A stretch of 11,174 nucleotides of DNA from an uncultured Lysobacteraceae bacterium (GTDB lineage: Bacteria; Pseudomonadota; Gammaproteobacteria; Xanthomonadales; Rhodanobacteraceae): the NCBI GenBank assembly GCA_946482585.1, contig CAMLSI010000139.1, forward strand, positions 1 through 11,174, given 5' to 3'. The notes below the pieces were generated by a model, which was not told where the DNA came from, did not search any database, and was given only the letters and a program-made list of their open reading frames with translations. This document shows, piece by piece, positions 1-8,607 of the stretch. A program made the translations under genes and the position numbers. Position 1 is the stretch's first letter. Every line of letters starts with the position of its first letter.

Positions 1-2901
1 GCAGGCGCCGAGCACGACGAGCCGCGCGCGCACGTCGGTCAGCAGCAGGTCGTGGAAGCTCACGACGTCGAGGCCATGTTCCGCATCGTCGGCGGCGACC
101 AGCAAGGCGCTGAGACCGGGTTCGTCGCGGCTCGCGAATCCATGCGTGGCGAAGTGGACGATGCCCTGCTGCGCCAGCGCATCGAGCGCGCGGCGGCGCG
201 TGAACGCGGCGCCGAGCCAGGCCTTCGTCGGCGCATCGGACCAGCGTGCGGCGATGGTCTGCGCCTCGTTGCGGCTGCCGGGCAGGCGCGGCAGGTTCGC
301 CGCGCTGCGTGCGCTGCCCGAGGCGCTGTCGACGCTGGGATCGGCAAATGCCTGCAGCGGCAATCCGCGGCAGCAGCTCGTCGCGTCGGCCGGCGGTTCC
401 AGTTCGTCGATGCGGACCACGGCCGGAATGGCGCTCGCGGCCGCCGTGCGTTCGCCGCCGCCGGCCAGCAGCAGCGACGGCGGCAGTTCGGCGAGCGGGC
501 CGTCCGCCAGCAGGTAGTGGCGCAGGCCGGGGTCTGCACGCACCGGGTCCAGTCCGGCCGCGGCGCGCACTGCCGCTGCGGCGGTGGACACCGCGGCACT
601 GTCGCCCGAGCGATCGAGCACCGATCGCTGCAGCATGTCGGCCGCGTCGCGCAACGTCGCCGCCGTGTCGGTCGCCTGCTCGGCGAGACCGTCGCGACGC
701 AAGGTCCAGACGAACACGCGGCGCTCGCCGGCGAAACTGACGATCAGGCTGTCGCCGTCGCGCAGGCGCCGCTGCCAGGCGCGCAGCAGCGCCGCCGCGT
801 CGGTCGCGCGCGGAACGGCCCGGGCCAGCGTGTCGATCTGCTGCGCGCGCGCGAACAGCCCCGGCGTCGCGGCTGTGTCGCGGAGTTCTTCTTCGCTGTT
901 CTGGATGCCCCAGCGCCGGCGCACGCGTTCGTTGACCTGCGCGAGCACGGCCGCCTGTTCGGGCGTGGCCGCGGCCAGGGCGCGTTCGCCGCGCCGCGCC
1001 GCGAAATGCAGCGCGGCGATGGCGCCGAAGCGGGCCGCCGTCTCGCCGGGAGCGTCGGCACGCGAAAGATCGAGCAGCCGTTCGAGGCTGCGCCGCGCCT
1101 GCGCGAGGAAACTCGCGCGATGCAGCGGATAGGTCTGCAGACTCGCGACACGCAGCGCGCGCTGCACGGCGGTCTCGTACTGCCGTCGCGCTGCCGCACG
1201 CTCGCCGCGACGTTCCGACACCTGCGCCTGCAGGTCGTCGAGTTCGACCAGGCCGATGATGTCGTCGGCACGCTGCGCGGCGCCGCGCGCCCGGCGCAGA
1301 CCGGCTTCGGCGGCCGGCAGCGCGTCGCGCGCGATCGCGCGGCGTGCGAGCGCGATCGTGAGTCGCTGCCGATGCAGGTACGACGGCGTGTCGCCGAGCG
1401 CGCTCTGCGCCGCGGCGATCGCTTCGTCGAGCGGCGGCGCAGCACCGTCCTGCAGGGCGATCTCCGCGCGCAGCAGATGCAATTCGGCCGCCGCCGCCTG
1501 CCCCGCTTTGCCCGACTCCACGATCGCGAGCGCATGCGCGATCGTCGCCGCAGCCTGTTGCGGCAGCGCGGCGCGACGTTCCGCGTCGGCGAGGTTGCGC
1601 AGCGCGAGTACCGTATTGTTCCAATAGCCGCCGCCTTCATAGGCCTTGGCCGCCTCGCCCAGAAATTGCCGCGCGCGCGCGAAGTCGCAGAGCAGCAGAT
1701 AGGCGATGCCGAGCTGCTGCAGCGCATTCGCGCGCAGGTTCGGATCCTGCAGCCTTTCGCCGAGGCTCAGCGCTTCGAGATAGGCCTGGATCGCGCCGTC
1801 GAGGCGTCCCTGCGCGCGCGCGACATTGCCGACGACCAGCGCCGCGAGCAGCTGCGCGCGCGTGCGCCCGCCGCTGCGCGCCTGCAGCTGTGCGGCCTGT
1901 GCCTCGGCCTCGGCTTCTGCGAAGCGGCCCAGCTGCGCGTACGCATCGGCACGATTCGCCCGGCTCAAGGCCGCTTCAGTTACGTTCGCCGCACCGTCGT
2001 GCAGCACGACCGCCTGATCGTAACAGCGCAGCGCTTCGCGCAGACGCAGCAGATGCCGCAAGGTCAGGCAGAAATCGTTGGTGACGACCCCGATCAATGT
2101 CGGGTCCGAACGCACCACAGCATCCGCACGCAGCTCGCGCAACGCGCGTTCGGCGCCGGAGAGATCGCCTTCGCGGCGCAATTGCTGCGCGGCGCGATGC
2201 CGGGCGATCGCGCCGCGCAATCCATCGCCCGCGTCGCGCCAGGCCTCGGCCGCGGCGGCCAGATCGGTACGGCTGTCGGTCGGGCGCGCCATCCGGGCGT
2301 AGGCGAACGCCCGTGCCTGCAACGCCTGCGCCGTCAGCCAGGGCCAACGCCGGCGCACGGCGTCGCCGCGCCCGACGACGACGAGCGCGCTCAGCGTGGC
2401 GACCGACTGGGCGCGCGCCCGGTTGCGAATCTCCGGATCGAGGTCGCCGTCCTCGGCACGTGCCGTATCGGCTGCCGCACGGGCGAGCAGGCGCAACGGC
2501 GCCAGGTCCCAACCGGCGTCGCAAAACAGCTGGATCCGTACGCGCGCGCGCCGCGTGGACGGCGCTGCCGGATGCAGCAGCCACTGCGCCGACGCATCGG
2601 CCACTACATCGGCAGTCTGATAGGCGCGGCCGCTCGGAGGGAGGTCCCACTTGAGCAGCGCCGCCGCCGTAGGGCTGTGGATGGCGACGTCGACGCCGAG
2701 TTCTTCGACCAGCAGTACGCCATTGCTCGCCGGCAATGCGAGTGTCGCAGGCACGGCGACCTCGAGCTCGATCGGCGGCTCGTCGCAGGGAATCGGAATG
2801 CCCTGCGCCTGCGCCGCGCCGAACGCGAAGGCCATGACACCGCCACGCAGCAGACGCGGCAAACGAAGACGGGCAAGGCGGAAAAATGGACTGGCGCGCA
2901 C
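1..2901 (-). CDS. Exported TPR-CHAT domain protein (caspase-like peptidase), 3' end cut by window edge
   Basis: The frame is open from a stop at 2949-2947 to the left edge (967 codons visible). GTG at 2901 is preferred because it gives a full signal peptide: an arginine-rich n-region, then GGVMAFAFGAAQAQ, with cleavage near AQA/Q. ATG at 2835 would leave almost no n-region. After a roughly 250-residue N-terminal part with a short beta-rich stretch (NGVLLVEELGVDV), TPR-like helical pairs fill about residues 270-620, for example AYAQLGRFAEAEAEAQAA and ALQQLGIAYLL. A CHAT domain starts near residue 710. It has LPGSRNEA, HFATHG with the predicted catalytic His920, and VVLGAC with the predicted catalytic Cys967, whose codon is the very first three bases of the window. 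CHAT proteins are clan CD cysteine peptidases. Cytoplasmic relatives act in Craspase or gasdermin systems, but this one appears periplasmic or secreted with TPRs as the likely partner-binding part. Substrate unknown. Family call is strong, start moderate. Confidence 0.9.
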   Translation of the reverse strand, partial: MRASPFFRLARLRLPRLLRGGVMAFAFGAAQAQGIPIPCDEPPIELEVAVPATLALPASNGVLLVEELGVDVAIHSPTAAALLKWDLPPSGRAYQTADVVADASAQWLLHPAAPSTRRARVRIQLFCDAGWDLAPLRLLARAAADTARAEDGDLDPEIRNRARAQSVATLSALVVVGRGDAVRRRWPWLTAQALQARAFAYARMARPTDSRTDLAAAAEAWRDAGDGLRGAIARHRAAQQLRREGDLSGAERALRELRADAVVRSDPTLIGVVTNDFCLTLRHLLRLREALRCYDQAVVLHDGAANVTEAALSRANRADAYAQLGRFAEAEAEAQAAQLQARSGGRTRAQLLAALVVGNVARAQGRLDGAIQAYLEALSLGERLQDPNLRANALQQLGIAYLLLCDFARARQFLGEAAKAYEGGGYWNNTVLALRNLADAERRAALPQQAAATIAHALAIVESGKAGQAAAAELHLLRAEIALQDGAAPPLDEAIAAAQSALGDTPSYLHRQRLTIALARRAIARDALPAAEAGLRRARGAAQRADDIIGLVELDDLQAQVSERRGERAAARRQYETAVQRALRVASLQTYPLHRASFLAQARRSLERLLDLSRADAPGETAARFGAIAALHFAARRGERALAAATPEQAAVLAQVNERVRRRWGIQNSEEELRDTAATPGLFARAQQIDTLARAVPRATDAAALLRAWQRRLRDGDSLIVSFAGERRVFVWTLRRDGLAEQATDTAATLRDAADMLQRSVLDRSGDSAAVSTAAAAVRAAAGLDPVRADPGLRHYLLADGPLAELPPSLLLAGGGERTAAASAIPAVVRIDELEPPADATSCCRGLPLQAFADPSVDSASGSARSAANLPRLPGSRNEAQTIAARWSDAPTKAWLGAAFTRRRALDALAQQGIVHFATHGFASRDEPGLSALLVAADDAEHGLDVVSFHDLLLTDVRARLVVLGAC

Positions 2902-3019
2902 GGCGCCACTTGTATCAAGTTGAATCGCGCCGCAACAGCCCTGCGCTCACATGGCCACGTGCCGAACATCCGATCTCAGCCGACCGGCGCCGGCGGCTTG
3001 CCCGACGGCGCACGCTAGT

Positions 3020-3051
3020 GATCCGGCAGCGGCATCTGCCGCCGCCGGATC
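3020..3051 (-). terminator. Hairpin downstream of the EF-hand gene, no T-tract
   Basis: The arms 3020-3034 and 3037-3051 form a 15-bp GC-rich inverted repeat with one mismatch and a minimal loop, starting about 30 bases past the EF-hand stop codon. The minus strand after the hairpin (CACTAGCGTG) has no T run, so this is not a classic intrinsic terminator. It may instead protect the mRNA 3' end or assist Rho-dependent termination. It also separates the EF-hand gene from the CHAT gene, suggesting they are not one tight operon. Confidence 0.45.
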
Positions 3052-3081
3052 AGGGGCGCATCGTCGACTTGTGCCGTCGAC

Positions 3082-3384
3082 TCAGGGGTAACGCTGTTCC
3101 TTCTTCATTTTCTTGTGCTCGTCCCACTCGCCGCGCGACACCTTGCCGTCGCCGTTCGTGTCGACCTGCGCGAGCGTCGTGTTCTGCGTCGTCGTGCCGC
3201 GCGAGAATTCGTCCTTGTCGAGCATGCCGTTGCCGTCGTTGTCGATCTGATCGAATACCGGAATGTGTTCGCCGGTCGGCGTCTCGTCGCGACTGAGTTT
3301 GTCGTCGTTCGATGCGGCAAAAGCGCCAGCCCCCGCAAACAGGGCGGCTACGGCAAGGGCGAGCACGGTCTTCGTCGTCTGCAT
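3082..3384 (-). CDS. Exported EF-hand calcium-binding protein
   Basis: A 100-residue protein. The start at 3384 is fixed by AGGAG six bases upstream; an in-frame ATG nine codons earlier lacks such a site and would spoil the signal peptide. Residues 1-23 (MQTTKTVLALAVAALFAGAGAFA) form a Sec signal peptide. Two canonical EF-hand loops follow: D48-N-D50-G-N52-G-M-L-D56-K-D-E59 and D75-T-N77-G-D79-G-K-V-S83-R-G-E86. All side-chain ligand positions are acceptable for calcium. The spacing of 27 residues between loops fits a single paired EF-hand unit, so the mature protein is little more than one calcium-binding module with a basic tail (HKKMKKEQRYP). Small exported EF-hand proteins like this are common in proteobacteria and have no firmly assigned role; calcium buffering or a partner-binding role is inference. 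The gene is transcribed away from the BON gene. Confidence 0.9.
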   Translation of the reverse strand: MQTTKTVLALAVAALFAGAGAFAASNDDKLSRDETPTGEHIPVFDQIDNDGNGMLDKDEFSRGTTTQNTTLAQVDTNGDGKVSRGEWDEHKKMKKEQRYP

Positions 3385-3390
3385 GAGAAT

Positions 3391-3395
3391 CTCCT
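3391..3395 (-). promoter_or_regulatory. Shine-Dalgarno site of the EF-hand gene
   Basis: AGGAG on the minus strand lies six bases before ATG at 3384. It decides for that start over the in-frame ATG at 3411. Confidence 0.85.
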
Positions 3396-3671
3396 GAACT
3401 GTTGACGCCATAGCGGCGGAGGTTCCCAGCAGGATGCGTGCCGCCGGCGAGCACCGCGCGATCGCGCGCCATCACGTCGCCGCGCGCTGCAATTCGAGCG
3501 ATCGCGCCAGACGCGCATGCAGCCTGCAACGGCGTGCGCGTCAGCGTATGTGAAATTGCTACAGCACCGTGCAGATCTTTCCGCGCGATCCGCCGGAATT
3601 CTGTCGATCGAGACGGACGCGACCGCGGCGATACGACCGCATGGCGCGGCGTGTATACAAGTGATCCGTCG

Positions 3672-3687
3672 TGGCATATGTCTTGCT
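3672..3687 (+). promoter_or_regulatory. Sigma-54 (-24/-12) promoter of the BON gene
   Basis: The sequence TGGCATATGTCTTGCT matches the sigma-54 pattern TGGCAC-G-N4-TTGCW. The GG at 3673-3674 and the GC at 3685-3686 are separated by exactly ten bases, the strict spacing required. Mismatches are only at the last two bases of the -24 element (TA for CG). Transcription should start near 3698, leaving a leader of about 48 bases before the BON start. Such promoters need an AAA+ activator, and one is encoded nearby (5458-6798). Confidence 0.75.
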
Positions 3688-3732
3688 CCCATCGAGCGTC
3701 GCCGACAGCTGGCGGCTTCAGAAGAAATCCAC

Positions 3733-3738
3733 AGGAGA
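3733..3738 (+). promoter_or_regulatory. Shine-Dalgarno site of the BON gene
   Basis: AGGAGA ends seven bases before ATG at 3746. It decides the start against the longer in-frame GTG at 3671, which would lie inside the sigma-54 promoter. Confidence 0.85.
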
Positions 3739-3745
3739 GCAACCC

Positions 3746-4870
3746 ATGCAACGATACGATCGTGAGCGCGAAGCGCGTTCTTTCCGCAGCGGCCGCGACA
3801 ACGAATCGCGCGGTTACGACCCGCGCGGCAACTTCCGCAATGACGAACGCTGGCAGACGCAGGGACCGCAGAACGCGTGGCGCGACGACGACGGCCCGGG
3901 CATGAGCTATGCCGATCAGGGAGAGTGGCGCGACTCGTACACCGGCTATGACGAAGACGAACGCTATCGTTCCGATTTCGCGCAACAGCGCTATGGCCGC
4001 GGTCAGAACGTCGGCTTCGGCCAGGACTACGGCGGTCCGCGCGGCGCCTATGCCTCGCGCCGCGACTACGGCAGTGCGAGCGGACAGTACGGCAGTTCGA
4101 ACGACGAAGGCGGCCGTCCGCTGTACGGCGAGAACTCGCGCGCAGGCTGGTCGAACGAATCCGTGCGTCAGGGTTATTCGAGTCCGCGCACGCCGTACTC
4201 GAACCTGCCGCGCGCGGCATCGCGCAACGTCGGCTACGGTCCGCAGCCCGACTACGGCCGCGATCTCGGCCCGAGCTACGCCCGCAACGAAACGCCGGGC
4301 CGTCACGGCAGCCAGTGGCGCGACTACGACGACAGCGGCCAGGGCTACGTCGGCGGCTACGGCAGCGATCTCGGCTATGGCGCATCGCGCGGCCGCGACA
4401 GCGGCGGCCGCTATGGCGACTTCAATTCGCCCGCACCGCGCGGCGCGTACGACAGCGACGATCGCTATGCGCAAGGCGCCAACTACGGCACCGGCCGCGA
4501 GAGCAGCTATGGCCGCAGCTACGACGAGCTGTCCGGGCCGAATCATCGCGGCCGCGGACCGAAGAACTACATGCGCTCGGACGAACGCATCAAGGAAGAT
4601 CTCAGCGAGCGGCTCTCCGACGATCCGATGATCGACGCGGCCGACATCAACGTCGAAGTGAAGAACGGCATCGTCACCTTGACCGGCAGCGTCGACGCGC
4701 GTCATCTGAAGCATCGCGCCGAGGACCTGGCCGACCACTGCAGCGGCGTCAAGGATGTCGAGAACAAGCTGACGATCCGCAAGCCGGGAACGGGGCAGAA
4801 TCTCGCCGGTTCGCCGGGCGGCGGCAGCACGAGCGCCGGCCGCAGCGACGAGACCGGCAAGAAGCACTGA
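3746..4870 (+). CDS. Low-complexity (YG/RG-rich) protein with C-terminal BON domain
   Basis: A 374-residue protein with no signal peptide or membrane segment, so probably cytoplasmic, unlike the periplasmic BON protein OsmY. Residues 1-270 are low complexity, rich in Gly, Arg, Tyr, Ser and Asp, with twelve YG dipeptides in contexts such as RYGR, DYGS, GYGSD and SYGR; this part should be disordered. A conserved linker GPNHRGRGPKNYMRSDERI leads into a BON domain at about 278-345 (DLSERLSDDPMIDAADINV, NGIVTLTGSV, GVKDVENKLTIRK). A Gly/Ser tail closes the protein (346-374). BON domains bind lipids or partner proteins and are often stress- or osmotically induced. Proteins with this tail and BON unit are widespread in proteobacteria, but their role is not established. 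A sigma-54 promoter precedes the gene, and the sigma-54 activator pair converges on it. Nucleotide repeats such as GGCTACGGC make the region prone to length variation. Confidence 0.9.
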   Translation: MQRYDREREARSFRSGRDNESRGYDPRGNFRNDERWQTQGPQNAWRDDDGPGMSYADQGEWRDSYTGYDEDERYRSDFAQQRYGRGQNVGFGQDYGGPRGAYASRRDYGSASGQYGSSNDEGGRPLYGENSRAGWSNESVRQGYSSPRTPYSNLPRAASRNVGYGPQPDYGRDLGPSYARNETPGRHGSQWRDYDDSGQGYVGGYGSDLGYGASRGRDSGGRYGDFNSPAPRGAYDSDDRYAQGANYGTGRESSYGRSYDELSGPNHRGRGPKNYMRSDERIKEDLSERLSDDPMIDAADINVEVKNGIVTLTGSVDARHLKHRAEDLADHCSGVKDVENKLTIRKPGTGQNLAGSPGGGSTSAGRSDETGKKH

Positions 4871-4877
4871 GTCCGCT

Positions 4878-4912
4878 GCGTCGCGGCCGCGGCGGTTGCG
4901 CGGCCGCGACGC
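4878..4912. terminator. Perfect 14-bp inverted repeat between convergent genes
   Basis: The arms 4878-4891 and 4899-4912 are perfectly complementary (GCGTCGCGGCCGCG pairs with its partner) with a 7-base loop. The repeat lies between the BON stop (4870) and the stop of the kinase-like gene (4922). Its position fits a bidirectional transcription stop, but neither strand has a T-tract after it, so this may be a hairpin-only or Rho-assisted terminator. Confidence 0.55.
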
Positions 4913-4919
4913 GAAGGGC

Positions 4920-5457
4920 TCAGCGATGCCGCAATCGCGCGAGCAGTTCGATGAGCCGGTCGCTTTCGCGGCCGCAACGCTCCGCGAACTCGGCGGCCTC
5001 GCCGGTGCGGCCGCGCTGCAGCAAGGTCTGCAGCACGCCGATCTGCAAGGTGATCGCACCGGCCGTGTTGTTGAGATCGTGCAGGCGCTGCGAGGCGAGC
5101 CAGACGCCGCGCAGCGCGCGCGCCGGCGCCGCATGCACGGCGAGCAGCACCGCGAGCGCGGCGGCGACCTGCTCGACGAACGCGGCGGCGTCATGCCAGC
5201 GCGACGCGGTGCAGTGCACGTCGATGCAGCCGAACTCCGCGTCGCCGTCGCGCAGTGTGACGGTATGCCATTGCGCCGCTTCGACCGGGCGCGTCGCCGC
5301 GCGGCTGACGCTGCCGCCGCTGCCCGTTGCCGTGCAGCGCACGGCGGCGCCGCCGCAGACTGCCCCGATCAGACGTGCGGCACGCCGCAGCGCATGCTGC
5401 GGTTCCGCGAGCGCGCGCGCGCTGCGCAGCGGCGTCAGGCGCAGCCGCGTCAGCCGC

Positions 5458-5471
<14 letters not shown>
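4920..5471 (-). CDS. Kinase-less phosphoacceptor (HisKA/DHp-like) protein partnered with the response regulator
   Basis: A 183-residue protein whose ATG (5471) overlaps the 3' end of the response-regulator gene by 14 bp, so the two are almost certainly translationally coupled. The C-terminal third resembles the dimerisation/phosphotransfer helices of a histidine kinase: QRLHDLNNTAGAITLQIGVL with candidate phosphoacceptor His131, then a second helix AAEFAERCGRESDRLIELLARL. Residues about 25-115 look like a small, degenerate GAF-type sensor fold ending in an alanine/leucine-rich helix (weak call). No N, G1 or G2 box of an ATP-binding domain is present. The protein ends at 4922, about 50 bases from the convergent BON gene, so there is no room for one. 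It could be a phosphotransfer protein fed by another kinase, a phosphatase, or a decoy that holds the regulator. No transmembrane segment is convincing; the run AAALAVLLAVHAA is short and probably a packed helix. Function is inference. Confidence 0.8.
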
Positions 5472-6798
<1,327 letters not shown>

Positions 6799-6905
6799 CC
6801 GCCGTGTTCCGTCGCTTCACGGTGATCGAGTCTGCGCGTATTCCGATTAAGAACGCGTCAAGCCGCCACGGCCGCTGCCGGACGCGGCGTGAAGGCAGGC
6901 TCTGC

Positions 6906-6923
6906 GGCAAAGTCTCCTTTGCC
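6906..6923 (-). other. Short perfect hairpin with GAGA loop between dipeptidase-like and regulator genes
   Basis: On the minus strand, GGCAAAG and CTTTGCC form a perfect 7-bp stem closed by a GAGA (GNRA-type) loop. It lies 46 bases past the stop of the M19-family gene and 107 bases before the regulator start, inside a 171-bp gap. It may end upstream transcription or sit in the regulator's leader; there is no T-tract. A TTGACG hexamer (minus strand, near 6860) could be a -35 element for the regulator, but no matching -10 was found. Confidence 0.4.
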
Positions 6924-6969
6924 ACATTGTCCGCCTCACTCCGGACGTCATCACCCAGACATCATCGCT

Positions 6970-8142
6970 TCATGCCCCGTCACCCCAGACCTCGCGCATC
7001 ACGCGCGCGAAATTGCCGCCGAGGATCTTCGCTATGCGCGCGTCGGAATGGCCGCGCCGGGACAGCTGGGCCGCGAGCACGTCGAAGCGGTCCGGCATGT
7101 TCAGGTCCGGAATGAACAGGTAGAGGTCTTCCGGGCGTCCCTTCTCGAAGATGCCGTCCTCGACCATGCCCTTGATCAATTCGCGGTTTTCCTTCTCGAA
7201 CGCGGGACCGCGCTCGATCGGCGCGACGCCGAGATCGGTGCCGATGCCCACGTGGTCCTCGCCGCAGACCTGGATCGCGTGCTCGATGTGCCGCACGACG
7301 TCGATCGCCATCGGCTGCGTGTCGGTACGCAAGTAAGGCCAGAAGATGATGCCGGCGACGCCGCCGCGGTCGGCCATCGCGCGCAGGTCCGCGTCGTGCA
7401 CGTTGCGCGGAAGGTCGGCGAGCGCGCGGCATCCGGTGTGACTGATGAGCATGGGCGCCTTGCACGCGGCAATGCCCTCGCTGATCGTCCGCGGCGCACC
7501 GTGCGCGAGGTCGACGACGACTCTCTGCGCGTTCAGCGCTTCGACGACGCGATGCCCGTAATTGCTGAGACCGGCGTTGCCGTTCTCCATGCAGCCGTCG
7601 CCGACGAGGTTGCGCCGGTTGTGCGTGAGCTGGATCACGCGCACGCCGAGCTCGCGGAACATGCCGATGCGATCGATGTCTTCGCCGAGCGGCTCGGTGC
7701 CCTGGAAACCGAGAATCACGCCGGTACGGCGGCCGCGGCGCTCCAGCGTCAGATCGGCGCCGTTGCGCACGATGTAGAAATGATCCGGATGGCGCTCGGC
7801 GATCGCATTCCAGCGCCTGACCGTATCCTTGGCCCGCCCGAACGCCGCATCGTCGAGCCAGAATCCCCCTTGCGGAGCGGCGGTCGTCAGCACGGCCCCG
7901 ATGCCGCAGGCGCGCTGCACCTCGAGCTCCTTCTGCGTGGCCGCGGCATCGTCCTCGGTAAAGATGACACCGAACGCGGACGCGCCGTCGATCGCGAAGG
8001 TGTTCCGGTACGCCGGCCATTGTGGCGCTTTCGCCGGTGCCTCTTTGTCCGCCGGTTTTTTCTGTGGCGCTGCAGCAACGCCGAATGCGGCCGACAGTCC
8101 CGCGACGCCGTCTCCGATCAACACGTCCCGCCGAGTGACCAT
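6970..8142 (-). CDS. Tat-exported M19 membrane-dipeptidase family protein with altered metal site
   Basis: A 390-residue protein starting at ATG 8142, with GGAG eight bases upstream. The N-terminus MVTRRDVLIG followed by a small-residue hydrophobic run to about residue 25 (GVAAA) is a twin-arginine (Tat) signal. The body matches the renal/membrane dipeptidase (M19, amidohydrolase fold) family: VILGFQG (143-148), IQLTHN (170-175), VVVDLAHG with His214, MLISHTG with His235, HVGIGTD with Asp303 and the C-terminal GGNFARV. Active M19 enzymes hydrolyse dipeptides with two zinc ions held by an N-terminal HxD, a Glu, two His and an Asp. Here the DGHND motif reads DGASA (52-56) and the Glu position reads Gln147, so three ligands are missing while His214, His235 and Asp303 remain. 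It may have a different or single-metal chemistry, or be non-catalytic. It is divergent from the M36-like gene. Confidence 0.88.
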   Translation of the reverse strand: MVTRRDVLIGDGVAGLSAAFGVAAAPQKKPADKEAPAKAPQWPAYRNTFAIDGASAFGVIFTEDDAAATQKELEVQRACGIGAVLTTAAPQGGFWLDDAAFGRAKDTVRRWNAIAERHPDHFYIVRNGADLTLERRGRRTGVILGFQGTEPLGEDIDRIGMFRELGVRVIQLTHNRRNLVGDGCMENGNAGLSNYGHRVVEALNAQRVVVDLAHGAPRTISEGIAACKAPMLISHTGCRALADLPRNVHDADLRAMADRGGVAGIIFWPYLRTDTQPMAIDVVRHIEHAIQVCGEDHVGIGTDLGVAPIERGPAFEKENRELIKGMVEDGIFEKGRPEDLYLFIPDLNMPDRFDVLAAQLSRRGHSDARIAKILGGNFARVMREVWGDGA

Positions 8143-8148
8143 GCGTGG

Positions 8149-8154
8149 TTCTCC
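8149..8154 (-). promoter_or_regulatory. Shine-Dalgarno site of the dipeptidase-like gene
   Basis: GGAGAA on the minus strand, with its GGAG core eight bases before ATG 8142. It supports this start, which also begins the Tat signal, over upstream in-frame starts in the same open frame. Confidence 0.75.
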
Positions 8155-8603
8155 GTTGGTGGCTGTGCCGGCGCCGATCCCGTTCGTCCGCGCCGGAACG
8201 CCGGATTCTGCCGAAGCCGCAGGAAATACGAAAGATGCCGTAGAGGATTCCGCCACCCACCGCCACTTCGCCGACGGGACCGGAGCACCGATGCCGCGAC
8301 CCGTGGCCGCGTCGAATCGTCGCGCGATCCATCCGCACTGCGGCGCATCTGTCGCGTCTGCCGGAACCGGCCGCGCAAACGTCAGGCGGTGCGAGCCCGA
8401 CCGCGGCGTCGACGGCGTCCATCGCATCGACGCGGAGCCGGAAGCCGCATTCCTCGCGGCTCCGACTGCCGCCATGCACAACGCAACATCTGGACAAGTC
8501 GCAACGCGCCGAAAGCCGGCGCGAAATCTCCTAATGGCTACGTACGAAGCATTGCGTAGATAACGCGGCGCTTGCTAGGCTCGGCGACGCCTCCCTCACC
8601 TGC

Positions 8604-8607
8604 GGAG
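8604..8607 (+). promoter_or_regulatory. Shine-Dalgarno site deciding the GTG start of the M36-like protease
   Basis: GGAG lies seven bases before GTG 8615. The frame is closed by TAG at 8576-8578 and there is no ATG between, so GTG 8615 is the only good start. Confidence 0.8.

Larger units (their letters stand above)
3385..3745. other. Divergent intergenic region between EF-hand and BON genes
   Basis: This 361-bp stretch holds no credible gene; short open frames in it have neither ribosome sites nor recognisable protein features. It contains the sigma-54 promoter of the BON gene (3672-3687) and its ribosome site. Upstream of that promoter are several short palindromes that could be activator or repressor sites: CGCGCGATCGCGCG at 3455-3468, TGCAGCCTGCA at 3518-3528, GCACCGTGC at 3564-3572 and TGTATACA at 3652-3659. 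None is repeated exactly, so assignment to a regulator is not possible from sequence alone. No convincing promoter for the EF-hand gene was found. Confidence 0.6.

Noticed and set aside
52..3018. A 988-codon plus-strand open frame covering the CHAT gene
   Set aside because: Its product is a low-information Arg/Ala/Gln-rich chain with no domain. The minus strand in this stretch encodes clear TPR and CHAT motifs, so the plus frame is a GC-driven antisense artefact.
3404..3426. Possible ECF-type promoter (GGAAC, 14 bases, CGTC) for the EF-hand gene on the minus strand
   Set aside because: The spacer is shorter than usual and the predicted start would fall almost on the Shine-Dalgarno site, so the match is probably chance.
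3746..4560. Repeated GGCTACGGC-like words considered as a DNA repeat array
   Set aside because: Repeats are irregular, in frame and explained by the YG-rich protein; no spacer regularity suggests CRISPR or an iteron.
3050..5194. A 714-codon minus-strand open frame across the EF-hand and BON genes
   Set aside because: It runs antisense to the BON gene and across the EF-hand gene in another frame, and its Ala/Val/Arg composition is typical of reverse-frame translation of GC-rich coding DNA.
8143..8481. Upstream extension of the M19-family protein by 113 codons
   Set aside because: It would bury the Tat signal inside the protein, it lacks a ribosome site, and its codon use differs from the gene body. 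The GGAG before ATG 8142 supports the shorter form.
6889..8559. A 556-codon plus-strand open frame opposite the M19-family gene
   Set aside because: The minus frame has ordered family motifs and a Tat signal; the plus frame has none and no ribosome site.
8552..8581. Possible sigma-70 promoter (TTGCGT, 18 bases, TAGGCT) for the M36-like gene
   Set aside because: Only three of six bases match in each box, which is no better than background.
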